From positions 868,001 to 932,000 of the forward strand of contig NZ_JAPWGL010000002.1 of assembly GCF_027213645.1 (NCBI RefSeq): a stretch of 64,000 nucleotides of DNA, in the 5' to 3' direction. This stretch comes from Pedobacter rhodius (GTDB lineage Bacteria > Bacteroidota > Bacteroidia > Sphingobacteriales > Sphingobacteriaceae). The notes below the pieces were generated by a model. It did not search any database and was not told the origin of the DNA. It saw only the letters and a list, made by a program, of their open reading frames with translations. Shown here in pieces: positions 44,634 to 53,986 of the stretch (position 1 is its first letter; each line of letters starts with the position of its first letter). Made by a program: the position numbers and the translations under genes.

Positions 44634-46493
44634 TTAGTAACCCGGGTTTTGACGTAAATTTTGATTTAGTACCCTTTGGTCATTTGGTAATGGAAACAAG
44701 TAGTTAATCCTTAAAAATTTCCGGTTTGAAGTTGGGTCTAGAATTAAGGCGCCATTGGCACCAGAACCATACGGATAGGCACCTGCCCGGTACACTGGCC
44801 TGGCTGGATTGGAAATATTCGGGTTATTTATGGTAGCGGCCTCGGTTGGTGTGCCGTTATAACTTATAACCATACCTTCAATCTGTTTTTTTAATTCTGT
44901 TTCAGCAATTCCCCATCTTTTCAAGTCATCAAAGCGTGTATTTTCTGCAAAAAGTTCGATTGCCCGTTCTCTTCTAATTTCACCCAGCATAGTTAAACTT
45001 GCATATGGGGCAATCAAAGCATTGGTTAATGGTGCAACGTAGGCCCTGGCCCTTATTTTATTAATCGAAAGATTCAAATCTGCATCTGAGATGGTTCCTC
45101 CGCTCAGTTCACATTTAGCTTCCGCGTAGATTAGATAAACTTCTGCCAATCGAATTTGAGGATAATCATAAGATTCTTGATAATCTGCCCTTTGCGGATG
45201 TTCTGAAACAAATTTACGGTTGATGTACCCTGCATTAACATTGGTATACAGATCTGGATAATATGGTAATATTGTGGTTGGAAAACTGAAAAGATTAATA
45301 TAATTTGCTCTTGTATAATCAGCACCGGTTCCGGTGCCGAAACCCCAGTATTTCCGTTTAGGAATTTGAACCAAACTACGCATACGCCAGTCTCTGTTTT
45401 TAAATTCGTCATCCATTTTGTTATAACCGGCAAATAACGGCGAAACTGAAGGCGGTAACCCGTCTATGCAAAGATAAGTGTCCATCATTTTCCGGTTGGG
45501 AGCAAGTAATCCGGGTAAAGTATGGGTAAGGTTAGTGCCGCTAGTGGATAAATTGAAATCGTAGGTACTTTTAAGAATAAATTCTTTGATAGCTGATTTG
45601 GCTAAACCTTTAGGATTTGATTTTGTATCATCAAGGTTATACAAAAAATAGGTACTCAAGGTATCTATATCTTTAAATAACGAATAAGTGGCATCATTCA
45701 TTACCTGTGAGGCCAGGGAGGCAGCTTCAGTCAGATAGGTATTAATTTTTGAGCCATCAAATCCGGCACTTCCGGCTCCAAAACTAGTTCCATCACCATC
45801 GGTAGACTGACCTACATATTTCTCCCAGGTCGCTTCGTATAATAATACCCGGGCTTTAAAAGCTTTTGCGGCCTGCTGGCTAACCTGGCCTTTGTCTGCC
45901 GTGGCAATGGCACTTTCCAGTGGCAGACCTGCAATTGCAACATCCAAGTCTTTTAAAATCTGATCAGTTACCTGGTATCGGGAATTCCTGGTGGATTGTA
46001 ATTCTTGACTGGTAACATCCAAAACTGTCGTAACAACCGGAACACCACCAAATCGCTTCATCAAGAAAAAATGTTGCCATGCCCTAAAAAAGTAAGCTGC
46101 AGCAACATACCTTTTAATACCTTCCTGATCGCCTGTATATTCCGCTGCTTTTTTTATCAAAATGTTGGTGGCACGGATATAGCTATAAGGGTTGTTCCAA
46201 TAAGGGTCCGTTTGGGACGCGCCAATTGCACCTTGTCCGTAAGCGGTTACACTCGCTGTTAAGTCAGATCCTGCATCTATAAAATCATAAATGGAACTGC
46301 CAGAAACCGATTTAAAACCGATCATCTTATTATAAAAATCGTTCGCTGCTGCTTTAAAATGATCGGGGGTTTTAAAGTATATGGCCTCTGTTGGTGTATC
46401 GAGAGGCTGTAAATCAAGAAATGTCTTTTTACAGGCAGTTATCATGAGTACGAACAAAATGGCAGCTGCTATTATATTTTTTAAATTTTTCAT
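44634..46493 (-). CDS. SusD/RagB-family glycan-binding lipoprotein
   Basis: A 619-residue surface lipoprotein with lipobox cysteine C21 (LMITACKKTFLDLQP). The TPR core includes RYVAAAYFFRAWQHFFLMKRFGGVPV, the helix PQIRLAEVYLIYAEAKCEL, the late signature IRRERAIELFAENTRFDDLKRWGI and the terminal PLPNDQRVLNQNLRQNPGY. It caps SusC2, encoded 24 nt upstream, and determines ligand capture. Length is normal, unlike SusD1. Confidence 0.95.
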   Translation of the reverse strand: MKNLKNIIAAAILFVLMITACKKTFLDLQPLDTPTEAIYFKTPDHFKAAANDFYNKMIGFKSVSGSSIYDFIDAGSDLTASVTAYGQGAIGASQTDPYWNNPYSYIRATNILIKKAAEYTGDQEGIKRYVAAAYFFRAWQHFFLMKRFGGVPVVTTVLDVTSQELQSTRNSRYQVTDQILKDLDVAIAGLPLESAIATADKGQVSQQAAKAFKARVLLYEATWEKYVGQSTDGDGTSFGAGSAGFDGSKINTYLTEAASLASQVMNDATYSLFKDIDTLSTYFLYNLDDTKSNPKGLAKSAIKEFILKSTYDFNLSTSGTNLTHTLPGLLAPNRKMMDTYLCIDGLPPSVSPLFAGYNKMDDEFKNRDWRMRSLVQIPKRKYWGFGTGTGADYTRANYINLFSFPTTILPYYPDLYTNVNAGYINRKFVSEHPQRADYQESYDYPQIRLAEVYLIYAEAKCELSGGTISDADLNLSINKIRARAYVAPLTNALIAPYASLTMLGEIRRERAIELFAENTRFDDLKRWGIAETELKKQIEGMVISYNGTPTEAATINNPNISNPARPVYRAGAYPYGSGANGALILDPTSNRKFLRINYLFPLPNDQRVLNQNLRQNPGY

Positions 46494-46517
46494 AAAAAAT
46501 TCTTATTATTTATTAGA

Positions 46518-49500
46518 TTAAAAACCAATATCAAGTCCGAATGAATAAGTTCTCAGGAAAGGATAACTGTTATCTGCGGTTTCTCCTCTTTCCGGATCGA
46601 AGCCATCTTTTACTGAAGTCCATTCGAAAAGATCATTTCCCGATACATAAAATCTGATTCGGCTTGCTTTAACTTTTGATGAAATTCTTGCCGGCAGTGT
46701 ATATCCAATAATCATAGATTTTAGGCGTATATAACTTAAATTTTGAATATTTACATCATTAAACTGCCAGTTCCAGTTATTTCTGTTGTTATCGAATGAT
46801 AATCTTGGATATTCGGCATTTGGGTTTTCCGGTGTCCAGGTTTTACCGATATAGGTTGTGTTTACATTAAGGTAATTTCTAAAAAATGGCGCTCTGGCAT
46901 TTCCGCTTCTTAATATGTTCTGCTTAAAAATGCCCTGGAAGAAAGCCGAAAAGTCAAACCCTTTGTATTGGAAACCCATATTTGTACCAAATGTATAGTG
47001 GGGATCTGAATCTCCTGCATAATAAACATCGCCGCTTCCTGGCTTTCCATCTCCTGTTGCCGAAATAATTCCATCGCCGTCTAAATCCACCACTTTAAGA
47101 TCACCAGCCCGAAGTTTACTGTTTCCATTCATTACACCTAGGTTACCTGCCGCTTTAGCGGTATATTTGGCTGTATAGGCATCCGCTTCTGCCTGCGTTG
47201 TGAAATAACCATCTGTTTTATAAACAAACAGGCCGTTCAGCGCATAACCTTGCCTTTGAGCCACCTTACCAGCCGCCCAGGTATCTTGTCCCTGTTTGGA
47301 TACGAGTTTATTTTTGTTATCGCTTAGCAGCAACCCGATATTATAGCTGAATTCGCCCACTTTATCTTTCCAGTTTAATGTGGCATCCCATCCTCTGGTA
47401 CGGAATATGCCACTATTAGTTGTCGGCGCGCTACCGCCCAGCACAGTCGGATACTGGATATTGATTAGCATTCCGATGTTCTTGTTCTCAAACAACTCAA
47501 AACTTGCGTTCAAACGACTGTTTAAGGTAGAGAACTCCAATGCAATATTCCTTTTCGCCATTCTTTCCCAGGTCCGTTGGTTGGTTGTAATACCACTAAG
47601 TGCAGAAGTGCCCTGAAGCATTGGAGTTGTTCCGAAGAGCGCTGTTCCGTTTATGTTTACACCCGCTAAATAATCGTAAAAGCCTAAACTAGCCAGTCCA
47701 CCGGTTTCGCCGTAACCACCTTTGATTTTCAAGAAGTTAATAAACTTCAGGGATTCTTTGAAAAACTTTTCTTCACTAATAATCCAGGCGCCGGAAATTC
47801 CATAAAAGTTTGACCTCTTGTAACCATCTGCAAATCTTGATGAGGCATCACTTCTTCCTAAAAAATCTATAATATATTTTTTATCAAAATCATAGCTGAA
47901 ACGGCCAATATACGAGGTTAAACCCGCATGGTTAGCAGTACCCGTATTGGTTTGGGTGGTTGTACTGGCTGAATTTAATGTGGTTAGATCGGGAAAGAGT
48001 AAATTTGTTCTGGTCGCAGAAACAGCTTTATTATCCTGTAGCTCTGCGGTATTACCCAGAAAGACAGCGAAATTATGTTTTTTTGCAATGGTTTTATTGT
48101 AATCCAAATAAACACCATAATTTTGGTATAGGGTATTACCTATACTTTCTGTGATGGCCGGTTGCGGGTATTGGGTTGAATTAATTCTGTCGCCCAGCCA
48201 GCTATACAAGTTAAAAGTTTTATTGTAATCGGTTTTCCATCCATCTCTTTTTGTAAGGGCGGCTGTTCCGCTGAGTTTTAATCCGGGAAGAATCTCTGCG
48301 GAGATACGCGTATTAAATCTTGCTATGCCCTCATTGTTCGTTGTTGTACCCCCTTCTCTGGTAAAAGCGACAGGATTTCTAAATCCATAATCATCATAAT
48401 ACTGACCTTGTATGTTATACACCGGGAAAACCGGGGCATCAAAAAAACCACTTCCAATCCCGTTACGCGGACTTTTAACAGTACGGTTATCAAAAGATAA
48501 ACCCGTTTCCCATTTTATTTTGCTAGTAATGTTATAGTCATAATTGGCACGTAACGTATATTTTTTTTCGCCATCATAGGCCGTTTTCAGAATAGATTTA
48601 TTATCGGCATAACCTAAAGAAAAGGCGAAAGCTGTTTTTTCAGTAGCACCTCTGACACTTAAATTTTGTTGGTTGGATAATGATGTTCCATACAATGCAT
48701 CCTGCCAGTTGTTATCGGCATAATGCTGAATCACACCATTAGCCTGTAAAAAGTCAAAAGATTCTCCATTGGCCATTCTTTCCAGATTCGCTTTATTCCA
48801 TTGCGGAAAAAACTCTATGGCGTTTCCATTTACGTCTACCCTGTCTTGCGTTGAGGTTTGAAGGTAAAGACTGGCCCATTCAGACATGTTTGCCCAAGGT
48901 ACCTGAATACCTGCCGTGTTGTAATTTAATAGGCCGTTGTAGTTAATTTGCAGTTTTCCTTTACCTCTTTTGGTCGTTACCAAAATGACACCACCTTGTG
49001 CCCTGGCGCCGTAAATTGCTGCTGAAGCATCCTTAAGAACTGAAACAGATTCTATATCATTTGGATTAATCTGACTTAACTCATAATCGCCAATAACAGG
49101 TACACCATCTATAATAATAAGCGGACCAACACCAACGATTGATGATTCTCCCCTGATGCGAATATTCAAGTTTTCGTTTCCTGGACGAGCAGATGTTCTT
49201 TGTATAACCAATCCTGGTACCTGCCCTTGTAATGCAAGTGCAGTATTGGTAACCGGCCTGTCTTTAAATACTTCTGCACCTACCTGTGAAACTGAACCCG
49301 TTAGTGTTTCCTTTTTTCTCGTTCCATAACCGATTACAATGACTTCATTTAAATCCTGGTCTCCAGAAACCAGTTTTACGGTTATATTTTTAGTTGTTGT
49401 AATGGTAACTTCTGTTGCAGTATAACCTAAATAACTAACCTGTAGCACTGCCCCTGTCGATGCATTTAAGCTAAAATTACCTTTGGAGTCGGTTATTGTA

Positions 49501-49679
49501 CCAATCCCTGAACCTTTTACTTTAACAGATGCACCAACAATGGTTTCATTTGTCTTTGCATCTACGACTTGGCCTGTTATAAGTGTCGCTTGTGCATAGG
49601 CCTGCTTATGCACAAAGAACGCCAATATGACAGCACATAGGGTCTTTAAATGTTTTTTCGTAAAGATTGTTTTACTCAT
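46518..49679 (-). CDS. SusC/RagA-family TonB-linked outer-membrane transporter
   Basis: A 1053-residue importer. The ATG at 49679 starts a normal signal peptide (TLCAVILAFFVHKQAYAQ); an in-frame ATG at 49733 adds 18 unlikely residues. A carboxypeptidase-D-like domain (LITGQVVDAKTNETIVGASV), TonB box (NEVIVIGYGTRKKETLTG), plug (IRIRGESSI, VILVTTKRG) and barrel ending in FLRTYSFGLDIGF are all present. It is the first gene of the SusC2-SusD2-GH43 operon, behind the lacI gene. Confidence 0.95.
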   Translation of the reverse strand: MSKTIFTKKHLKTLCAVILAFFVHKQAYAQATLITGQVVDAKTNETIVGASVKVKGSGIGTITDSKGNFSLNASTGAVLQVSYLGYTATEVTITTTKNITVKLVSGDQDLNEVIVIGYGTRKKETLTGSVSQVGAEVFKDRPVTNTALALQGQVPGLVIQRTSARPGNENLNIRIRGESSIVGVGPLIIIDGVPVIGDYELSQINPNDIESVSVLKDASAAIYGARAQGGVILVTTKRGKGKLQINYNGLLNYNTAGIQVPWANMSEWASLYLQTSTQDRVDVNGNAIEFFPQWNKANLERMANGESFDFLQANGVIQHYADNNWQDALYGTSLSNQQNLSVRGATEKTAFAFSLGYADNKSILKTAYDGEKKYTLRANYDYNITSKIKWETGLSFDNRTVKSPRNGIGSGFFDAPVFPVYNIQGQYYDDYGFRNPVAFTREGGTTTNNEGIARFNTRISAEILPGLKLSGTAALTKRDGWKTDYNKTFNLYSWLGDRINSTQYPQPAITESIGNTLYQNYGVYLDYNKTIAKKHNFAVFLGNTAELQDNKAVSATRTNLLFPDLTTLNSASTTTQTNTGTANHAGLTSYIGRFSYDFDKKYIIDFLGRSDASSRFADGYKRSNFYGISGAWIISEEKFFKESLKFINFLKIKGGYGETGGLASLGFYDYLAGVNINGTALFGTTPMLQGTSALSGITTNQRTWERMAKRNIALEFSTLNSRLNASFELFENKNIGMLINIQYPTVLGGSAPTTNSGIFRTRGWDATLNWKDKVGEFSYNIGLLLSDNKNKLVSKQGQDTWAAGKVAQRQGYALNGLFVYKTDGYFTTQAEADAYTAKYTAKAAGNLGVMNGNSKLRAGDLKVVDLDGDGIISATGDGKPGSGDVYYAGDSDPHYTFGTNMGFQYKGFDFSAFFQGIFKQNILRSGNARAPFFRNYLNVNTTYIGKTWTPENPNAEYPRLSFDNNRNNWNWQFNDVNIQNLSYIRLKSMIIGYTLPARISSKVKASRIRFYVSGNDLFEWTSVKDGFDPERGETADNSYPFLRTYSFGLDIGF

Positions 49680-49996
49680 AATTACTGTAGTTAAATTTGG
49701 TTGTATATTTTGTTGTAGCAAGTTAATGTGCAATTAAATTGTCTGATAATTTCTAATGACAACAATCTACGTTGGGCATACTCTAAATTGCCTAAAAAAA
49801 TATATTTGTAACCTGAATCGGATAATCATCCGGCTTCGTCGTCATGCTAAATTATTTTAGCATCTGTACCAGTGGAAGACCCTGAAATAAATCCGAACTA
49901 TCGGATCAGGCCGACAGTCATCTTAATGCCCCCCCTTAATTGCTTAAAAAAATTTTCCGCCGTTTTTTAATAGATATCAGGATGAGAGTATGGCGC
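49680..49996. other. Intergenic region between lacI and SusC2
   Basis: 317 bases that must carry the SusC2 promoter. They contain a perfect 8-bp inverted repeat ATGCTAAA (49844-49851) / TTTAGCAT (49856-49863) with a 4-nt loop, and a smaller CGGAT-AATC-ATCCG repeat about 20 bp away. Neither is followed by a U-run, so an operator role is as likely as an RNA hairpin. No consensus promoter pair was found. Confidence 0.45.
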
Positions 49997-51022
49997 TTAT
50001 AAATTATTCTTCTCCGTAGAATCGCGGATAATGAGATTAGCAGGAACAATAACTTTTTCTTGTTTATAAACTGTGCTTTGACTATTCAGCATATTTAAAA
50101 GTGTGTGGATTGATTTTTTAGCGAGCTCATCAATTGGCTGGGCCACAGCGGTGATGGTTGGTGTGTAAATATCAAATGCCTGGTGATCATCAAAGGCGAT
50201 TACAGCCATATCCTGCGGAATTTTAAATTTGAGTTTCCCCAGAGCCTTTACACCCTCAAAGGCAAGGTAATTGGTTGCGAAAAACAGGGCATCCATATTT
50301 TTGTTCTGTTCAATAAAATCGATTAAATGCTTCATGGTCTTATCAGGCGAATTTGAAAATGGCACACGAAGTACCATCGGAACCAGGTCAGATTCTTGCA
50401 GAGCTTTCAGGTAGCCATTGCGCCTGTCTTTCATCTGACTTTGATCGGAATCCAGTTCTATAAAACCAATATTTTTAAACTGTTTTTGTGTGAGGTATTT
50501 TACAGCATCGTAACTGGCCTTATAATTATCCAATACAACATAACTGCTATCAACATCTTCAAAATAACGGTCAAACAGTACAACAGGCAGTCCATCGTCA
50601 ATTAAAGCCTGAACATCTTTTTCCAGTCCTGCAGGCGGCGTAATGATGTACCCGTCTACATGACGATCGCGAAAAAGACTGATCAGTTCTCTGGTTTTTA
50701 GCAAATCATTATCGGTACTGCAATAAAGAATTTTATATCCGCTGTCATAGGCCAGTTCCTCTACGTGGTAAGCCATCTGTGCGAAGAAATAATCCGAAAT
50801 TTTCTCAACCATTAAACCAATGATCATGGTTTTTCCGGTACTTAAGCTTTTTGCCAGCTGATTCGGCTTATATCCTTTTTCAGCCACATATTTAAGTACC
50901 TTTTCGGTCAGAACATCACTAATCCTCTTTTCCCTGGCTTTGCCATTCAGAATAAAAGAAATCGTGGTTTTCGATATGTTGAGTTCATTAGCAATATCAC
51001 GTATGGATAACTTCTTTGCCAT
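49997..51022 (-). CDS. LacI-family transcriptional regulator
   Basis: A 341-residue regulator. The N-terminal HTH (about 4-25: SIRDIANELNISKTTISFILNG) and hinge (NQLAKSLSTGKTMIIGLM) lead to a type-1 periplasmic-binding-like sensor domain (about 65-335: VDGYIITPP, GLPVVLFDRYF, MAVIAFDDHQAFDIYTPTITAV). It probably senses a monosaccharide or oligomer released by the surrounding enzymes and controls this locus. It is placed between the enzyme operon and SusC2, 126 nt after the lyase gene. Confidence 0.93.
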   Translation of the reverse strand: MAKKLSIRDIANELNISKTTISFILNGKAREKRISDVLTEKVLKYVAEKGYKPNQLAKSLSTGKTMIIGLMVEKISDYFFAQMAYHVEELAYDSGYKILYCSTDNDLLKTRELISLFRDRHVDGYIITPPAGLEKDVQALIDDGLPVVLFDRYFEDVDSSYVVLDNYKASYDAVKYLTQKQFKNIGFIELDSDQSQMKDRRNGYLKALQESDLVPMVLRVPFSNSPDKTMKHLIDFIEQNKNMDALFFATNYLAFEGVKALGKLKFKIPQDMAVIAFDDHQAFDIYTPTITAVAQPIDELAKKSIHTLLNMLNSQSTVYKQEKVIVPANLIIRDSTEKNNL

Positions 51023-51148
51023 TAGATAGGTTTATAAATCAAGAATATTAGTCTGCTATAAAGTTAGGGAAATTAAAAACCAGATTTATAGTTCACCATA
51101 CGATATTAGATTATTCATCAAAAAGGCAGCTGCATCGGCTTATTCAAT

Positions 51149-53983
51149 TTAATGCTCTTTAATTGTAAACTGACTTAACACAGTTTTAGGCATATCAAAT
51201 GTAACTTGTTTCAGCCTGTTTATTTGCTGCCTTTTTCCATCGATTGTTTTACCATTCATTACTATCAATATTTTTTTACCGGCAGGATAAACATCAGGTA
51301 CGAGCAATTGAATGGGTTGTTCCGACGTAAAACTGAATTCATTATTTTTAACCGACAATGCAGCTGAACAAGAGGATTTTGCATTTAATCCATAACCTGA
51401 ATACTGCAAAGCAGTGCCGCTTCCAAGAAAAATAAATTCAAAGCCTGACTTTGTTTCATTTTTGCGAATAACACCATAATTTCCTTTAAACCGACTTTTG
51501 CTAAAAGTGGTCATTTGGGTTTCATTTGTTCCAGAAAAAATATAGTCTGTTGCGCCGGTTTTATGCCTGACTTTTAAGCCAACAAAAGTGCTGTCTTTTC
51601 CGTTATTAAAAGAAGAAATTTCAGAAAGTGCCGAATTTTCAGATGCGGTTGGTTCATAAATGGCTGCAAAAGGTTTATTCCATGCCGCTCCGTTTTGCCT
51701 GACCACAACCGTAGGTAACGGGAGATTCGCAATATCATCGGAGATAAGTTCATTTTTCCGCCACGATTTTGATGGCGGGGCTTTAACGCTGAAAACTTCC
51801 CGGTTTGGATAACCTTTCATCCACATTTTCATTTGAATGGATTTTTGATCCGGAATGTTTAAGTTAAATACAGCTTTGAAATCGGCCCCCGTATGTACTT
51901 CTTTTTTATCATACCAATAGTCGTAACCCATTAATTCTTCATTCGCAAAAGTTAATTTTTCGGTTGGCTGAAGTTCGAGTTTTTGATTGGAAGAATTAAA
52001 GATGCTGAGGTTCTGACCCAGATTATGGTAAATGTAATCGTGGTATTTATCCTTGCCGAGTTTCTTTTTTGAACGAAAAATATCAACATAATAGCCGGCA
52101 GAATCATTAATCCTGATAATACTCATCATCCTGTTCTGATCGGAATTGGTTTCCGGTTCTAAGAAGCTGAGTTCAGAAAAGGTAACGGCTTTAAAATAGC
52201 CTGTTTTTTGGTTAGATGCTGGATATAAATGCTGAAGTTGTAAGGCATGATTGCTTTTCATGGTTGGGTAAGCAGATATTCCATCAACAACTACTGTATT
52301 ATGGGCAGGGAACTGTGCATAGTATTCTTCATAATCTGCCTGAAAATAACTGCTTCCGATGCCACCTTCGGGTGCAAGTATAATGCCTTTACCATAAAGC
52401 TCCATAGCGATACCATTAGAATGGGCATGGTTTCCCATAGAACCTGCCTGCGATACCATGAGTCCGTTCTTTTCATCAAGGCCGTTGCGTTGTACCAGCC
52501 AGCCAACATTAGGTGCCCAAAAAGTAGCGGTGATGTAATCTTCAGGCAAACCACCTTTAATTTTTTCCGGAAGCGCAAGAGGCGGATTACCGAACAGGGC
52601 ACCAAAACCTGCTCGTTCTCCGCTTTGCTGCTTTTTATTCATGCTAAAATCGCGCATCGTTTTTAACATTCTCGTATAAACTTCTTCCTGGTCGTATTTC
52701 TTATATAGCCTTGCATTACGAATTAAATGTTCCATGGGTTCCATTCTGATTGACCCGTAATGTGTATCTCCAAAACCAACAATAGAACCATTAGGGTATA
52801 AATATTGCGCCTGTGCCAAAACAGCCAGCGGAATTACGGGCATTTGTGGCAAAAAATCGGTGTGTAAGGTGCGGTCAAAAAAATTAATAAAGCCTGTGAA
52901 GTCAGTTAATACGCCCGTTGAATAACCCGGTGATTCAAACCATATTCCGGTTTTAGCGTCATAGCCCCTTTGTAAAATATCTTTTAATGCCCATTGCCTG
53001 GTGTGGGTTTTATTCAGCACCTGATCCAGGTAATATTGACAGCCTTTTCCATCCAGATATTGTTTATTATTTTCAAGGATAATTGCAATGTTAAGAACGA
53101 AGCGGGCTTCTATTAAATTCCAGTTATTAAAGGGGACACCGTTTTTTATAATAATATCGGCCCAGTTTTTAAAAGCAGTCGCGTAAGTATCCAACTTCGG
53201 TTTATGGTATTTTTGTATGTAACCATAAAGGAAATCGTAACAGGCGGTTAAAGGCTCCAGTACATCTTCATGAATCACTTCAAAAGAAGAAAAACCAACC
53301 AGGGTTTGATCATGTCCCTTATTCAAATCAACAGGTTCTTTACGGTAATACATTCCGGATAAGTAGGTATTGAAAATATCGTAAGCAAACTTACCATATT
53401 TTTCATCGCCGGTAAACCAGTATAGCATGGCGGCATCTCTGGCTTTAGTCACGATTTCGATATTTATTGCCTCTACAATCCGACCGCTTTTACTTGGATC
53501 TATCCACTCCCAATTGTTTCCTGCACCTTTATTTTGCAGGTAAATCTTCCCTTTTTCATCCATATAAGGCTTTACATCTTCCAATTTGGGCCGCATATAG
53601 GCAGAAGCGGCATCGCGAGTGCCTGTAAAGCGCACCGTTGGAATGGGTGCATAACCACTACCGGATACATAAGCTCCATTTTTAATCTGTACATCTGTGT
53701 AGTGTGTTTTCCAATACATTTGTAGTCTGGAAACCATCCAGCTGCTATCTGATTGATGCCGGGTTACATATCCGTCGATATTTTTCTTAATGGTTTCGAT
53801 ACTGTTTTTTGCCCATTCTTCTTTGCTGATCAATATATTTAATTCCGTTTTTCCTGTTTTGGCTTGAGTGAGCAAGCGTGGATGGGCCGAACCAATATTT
53901 TCGGGGATGGAAATCTCCTGGGCAAAGCTTTTTAAAAAAGCGAGACTAAAAAAAACGAAAAAAAGTATTGCGATGTGTTTCAC
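51149..53983 (-). CDS. Heparinase II/III-type polysaccharide lyase
   Basis: A 944-residue secreted protein with a GTG start and signal peptide (IAILFFVFFSLAFLKSFAQ). An alginate-lyase-like alpha-toroid covers about 60-420 (NWEWIDPSKSGRIVEAINIE; NNWNLIEARFVLNIAI). A Heparinase_II_III beta-sandwich begins near residue 510, with GNHAHSNGIAMELYG, where family lyases carry their active-site His/Asn loop, and AHNTVVVDG. A beta-rich C-terminal domain completes it. It should depolymerise uronic-acid-containing glycans by beta-elimination. It starts 3 nt after the GH39 gene. Confidence 0.82.
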   Translation of the reverse strand: MKHIAILFFVFFSLAFLKSFAQEISIPENIGSAHPRLLTQAKTGKTELNILISKEEWAKNSIETIKKNIDGYVTRHQSDSSWMVSRLQMYWKTHYTDVQIKNGAYVSGSGYAPIPTVRFTGTRDAASAYMRPKLEDVKPYMDEKGKIYLQNKGAGNNWEWIDPSKSGRIVEAINIEIVTKARDAAMLYWFTGDEKYGKFAYDIFNTYLSGMYYRKEPVDLNKGHDQTLVGFSSFEVIHEDVLEPLTACYDFLYGYIQKYHKPKLDTYATAFKNWADIIIKNGVPFNNWNLIEARFVLNIAIILENNKQYLDGKGCQYYLDQVLNKTHTRQWALKDILQRGYDAKTGIWFESPGYSTGVLTDFTGFINFFDRTLHTDFLPQMPVIPLAVLAQAQYLYPNGSIVGFGDTHYGSIRMEPMEHLIRNARLYKKYDQEEVYTRMLKTMRDFSMNKKQQSGERAGFGALFGNPPLALPEKIKGGLPEDYITATFWAPNVGWLVQRNGLDEKNGLMVSQAGSMGNHAHSNGIAMELYGKGIILAPEGGIGSSYFQADYEEYYAQFPAHNTVVVDGISAYPTMKSNHALQLQHLYPASNQKTGYFKAVTFSELSFLEPETNSDQNRMMSIIRINDSAGYYVDIFRSKKKLGKDKYHDYIYHNLGQNLSIFNSSNQKLELQPTEKLTFANEELMGYDYWYDKKEVHTGADFKAVFNLNIPDQKSIQMKMWMKGYPNREVFSVKAPPSKSWRKNELISDDIANLPLPTVVVRQNGAAWNKPFAAIYEPTASENSALSEISSFNNGKDSTFVGLKVRHKTGATDYIFSGTNETQMTTFSKSRFKGNYGVIRKNETKSGFEFIFLGSGTALQYSGYGLNAKSSCSAALSVKNNEFSFTSEQPIQLLVPDVYPAGKKILIVMNGKTIDGKRQQINRLKQVTFDMPKTVLSQFTIKEH

Positions 53984-53986
53984 GGC

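Noticed and set aside
49680..49996. A LacI operator with a central CG before SusC2
   Set aside because: Searched by eye; the inverted repeats present lack the usual LacI-type core, so no operator is claimed.
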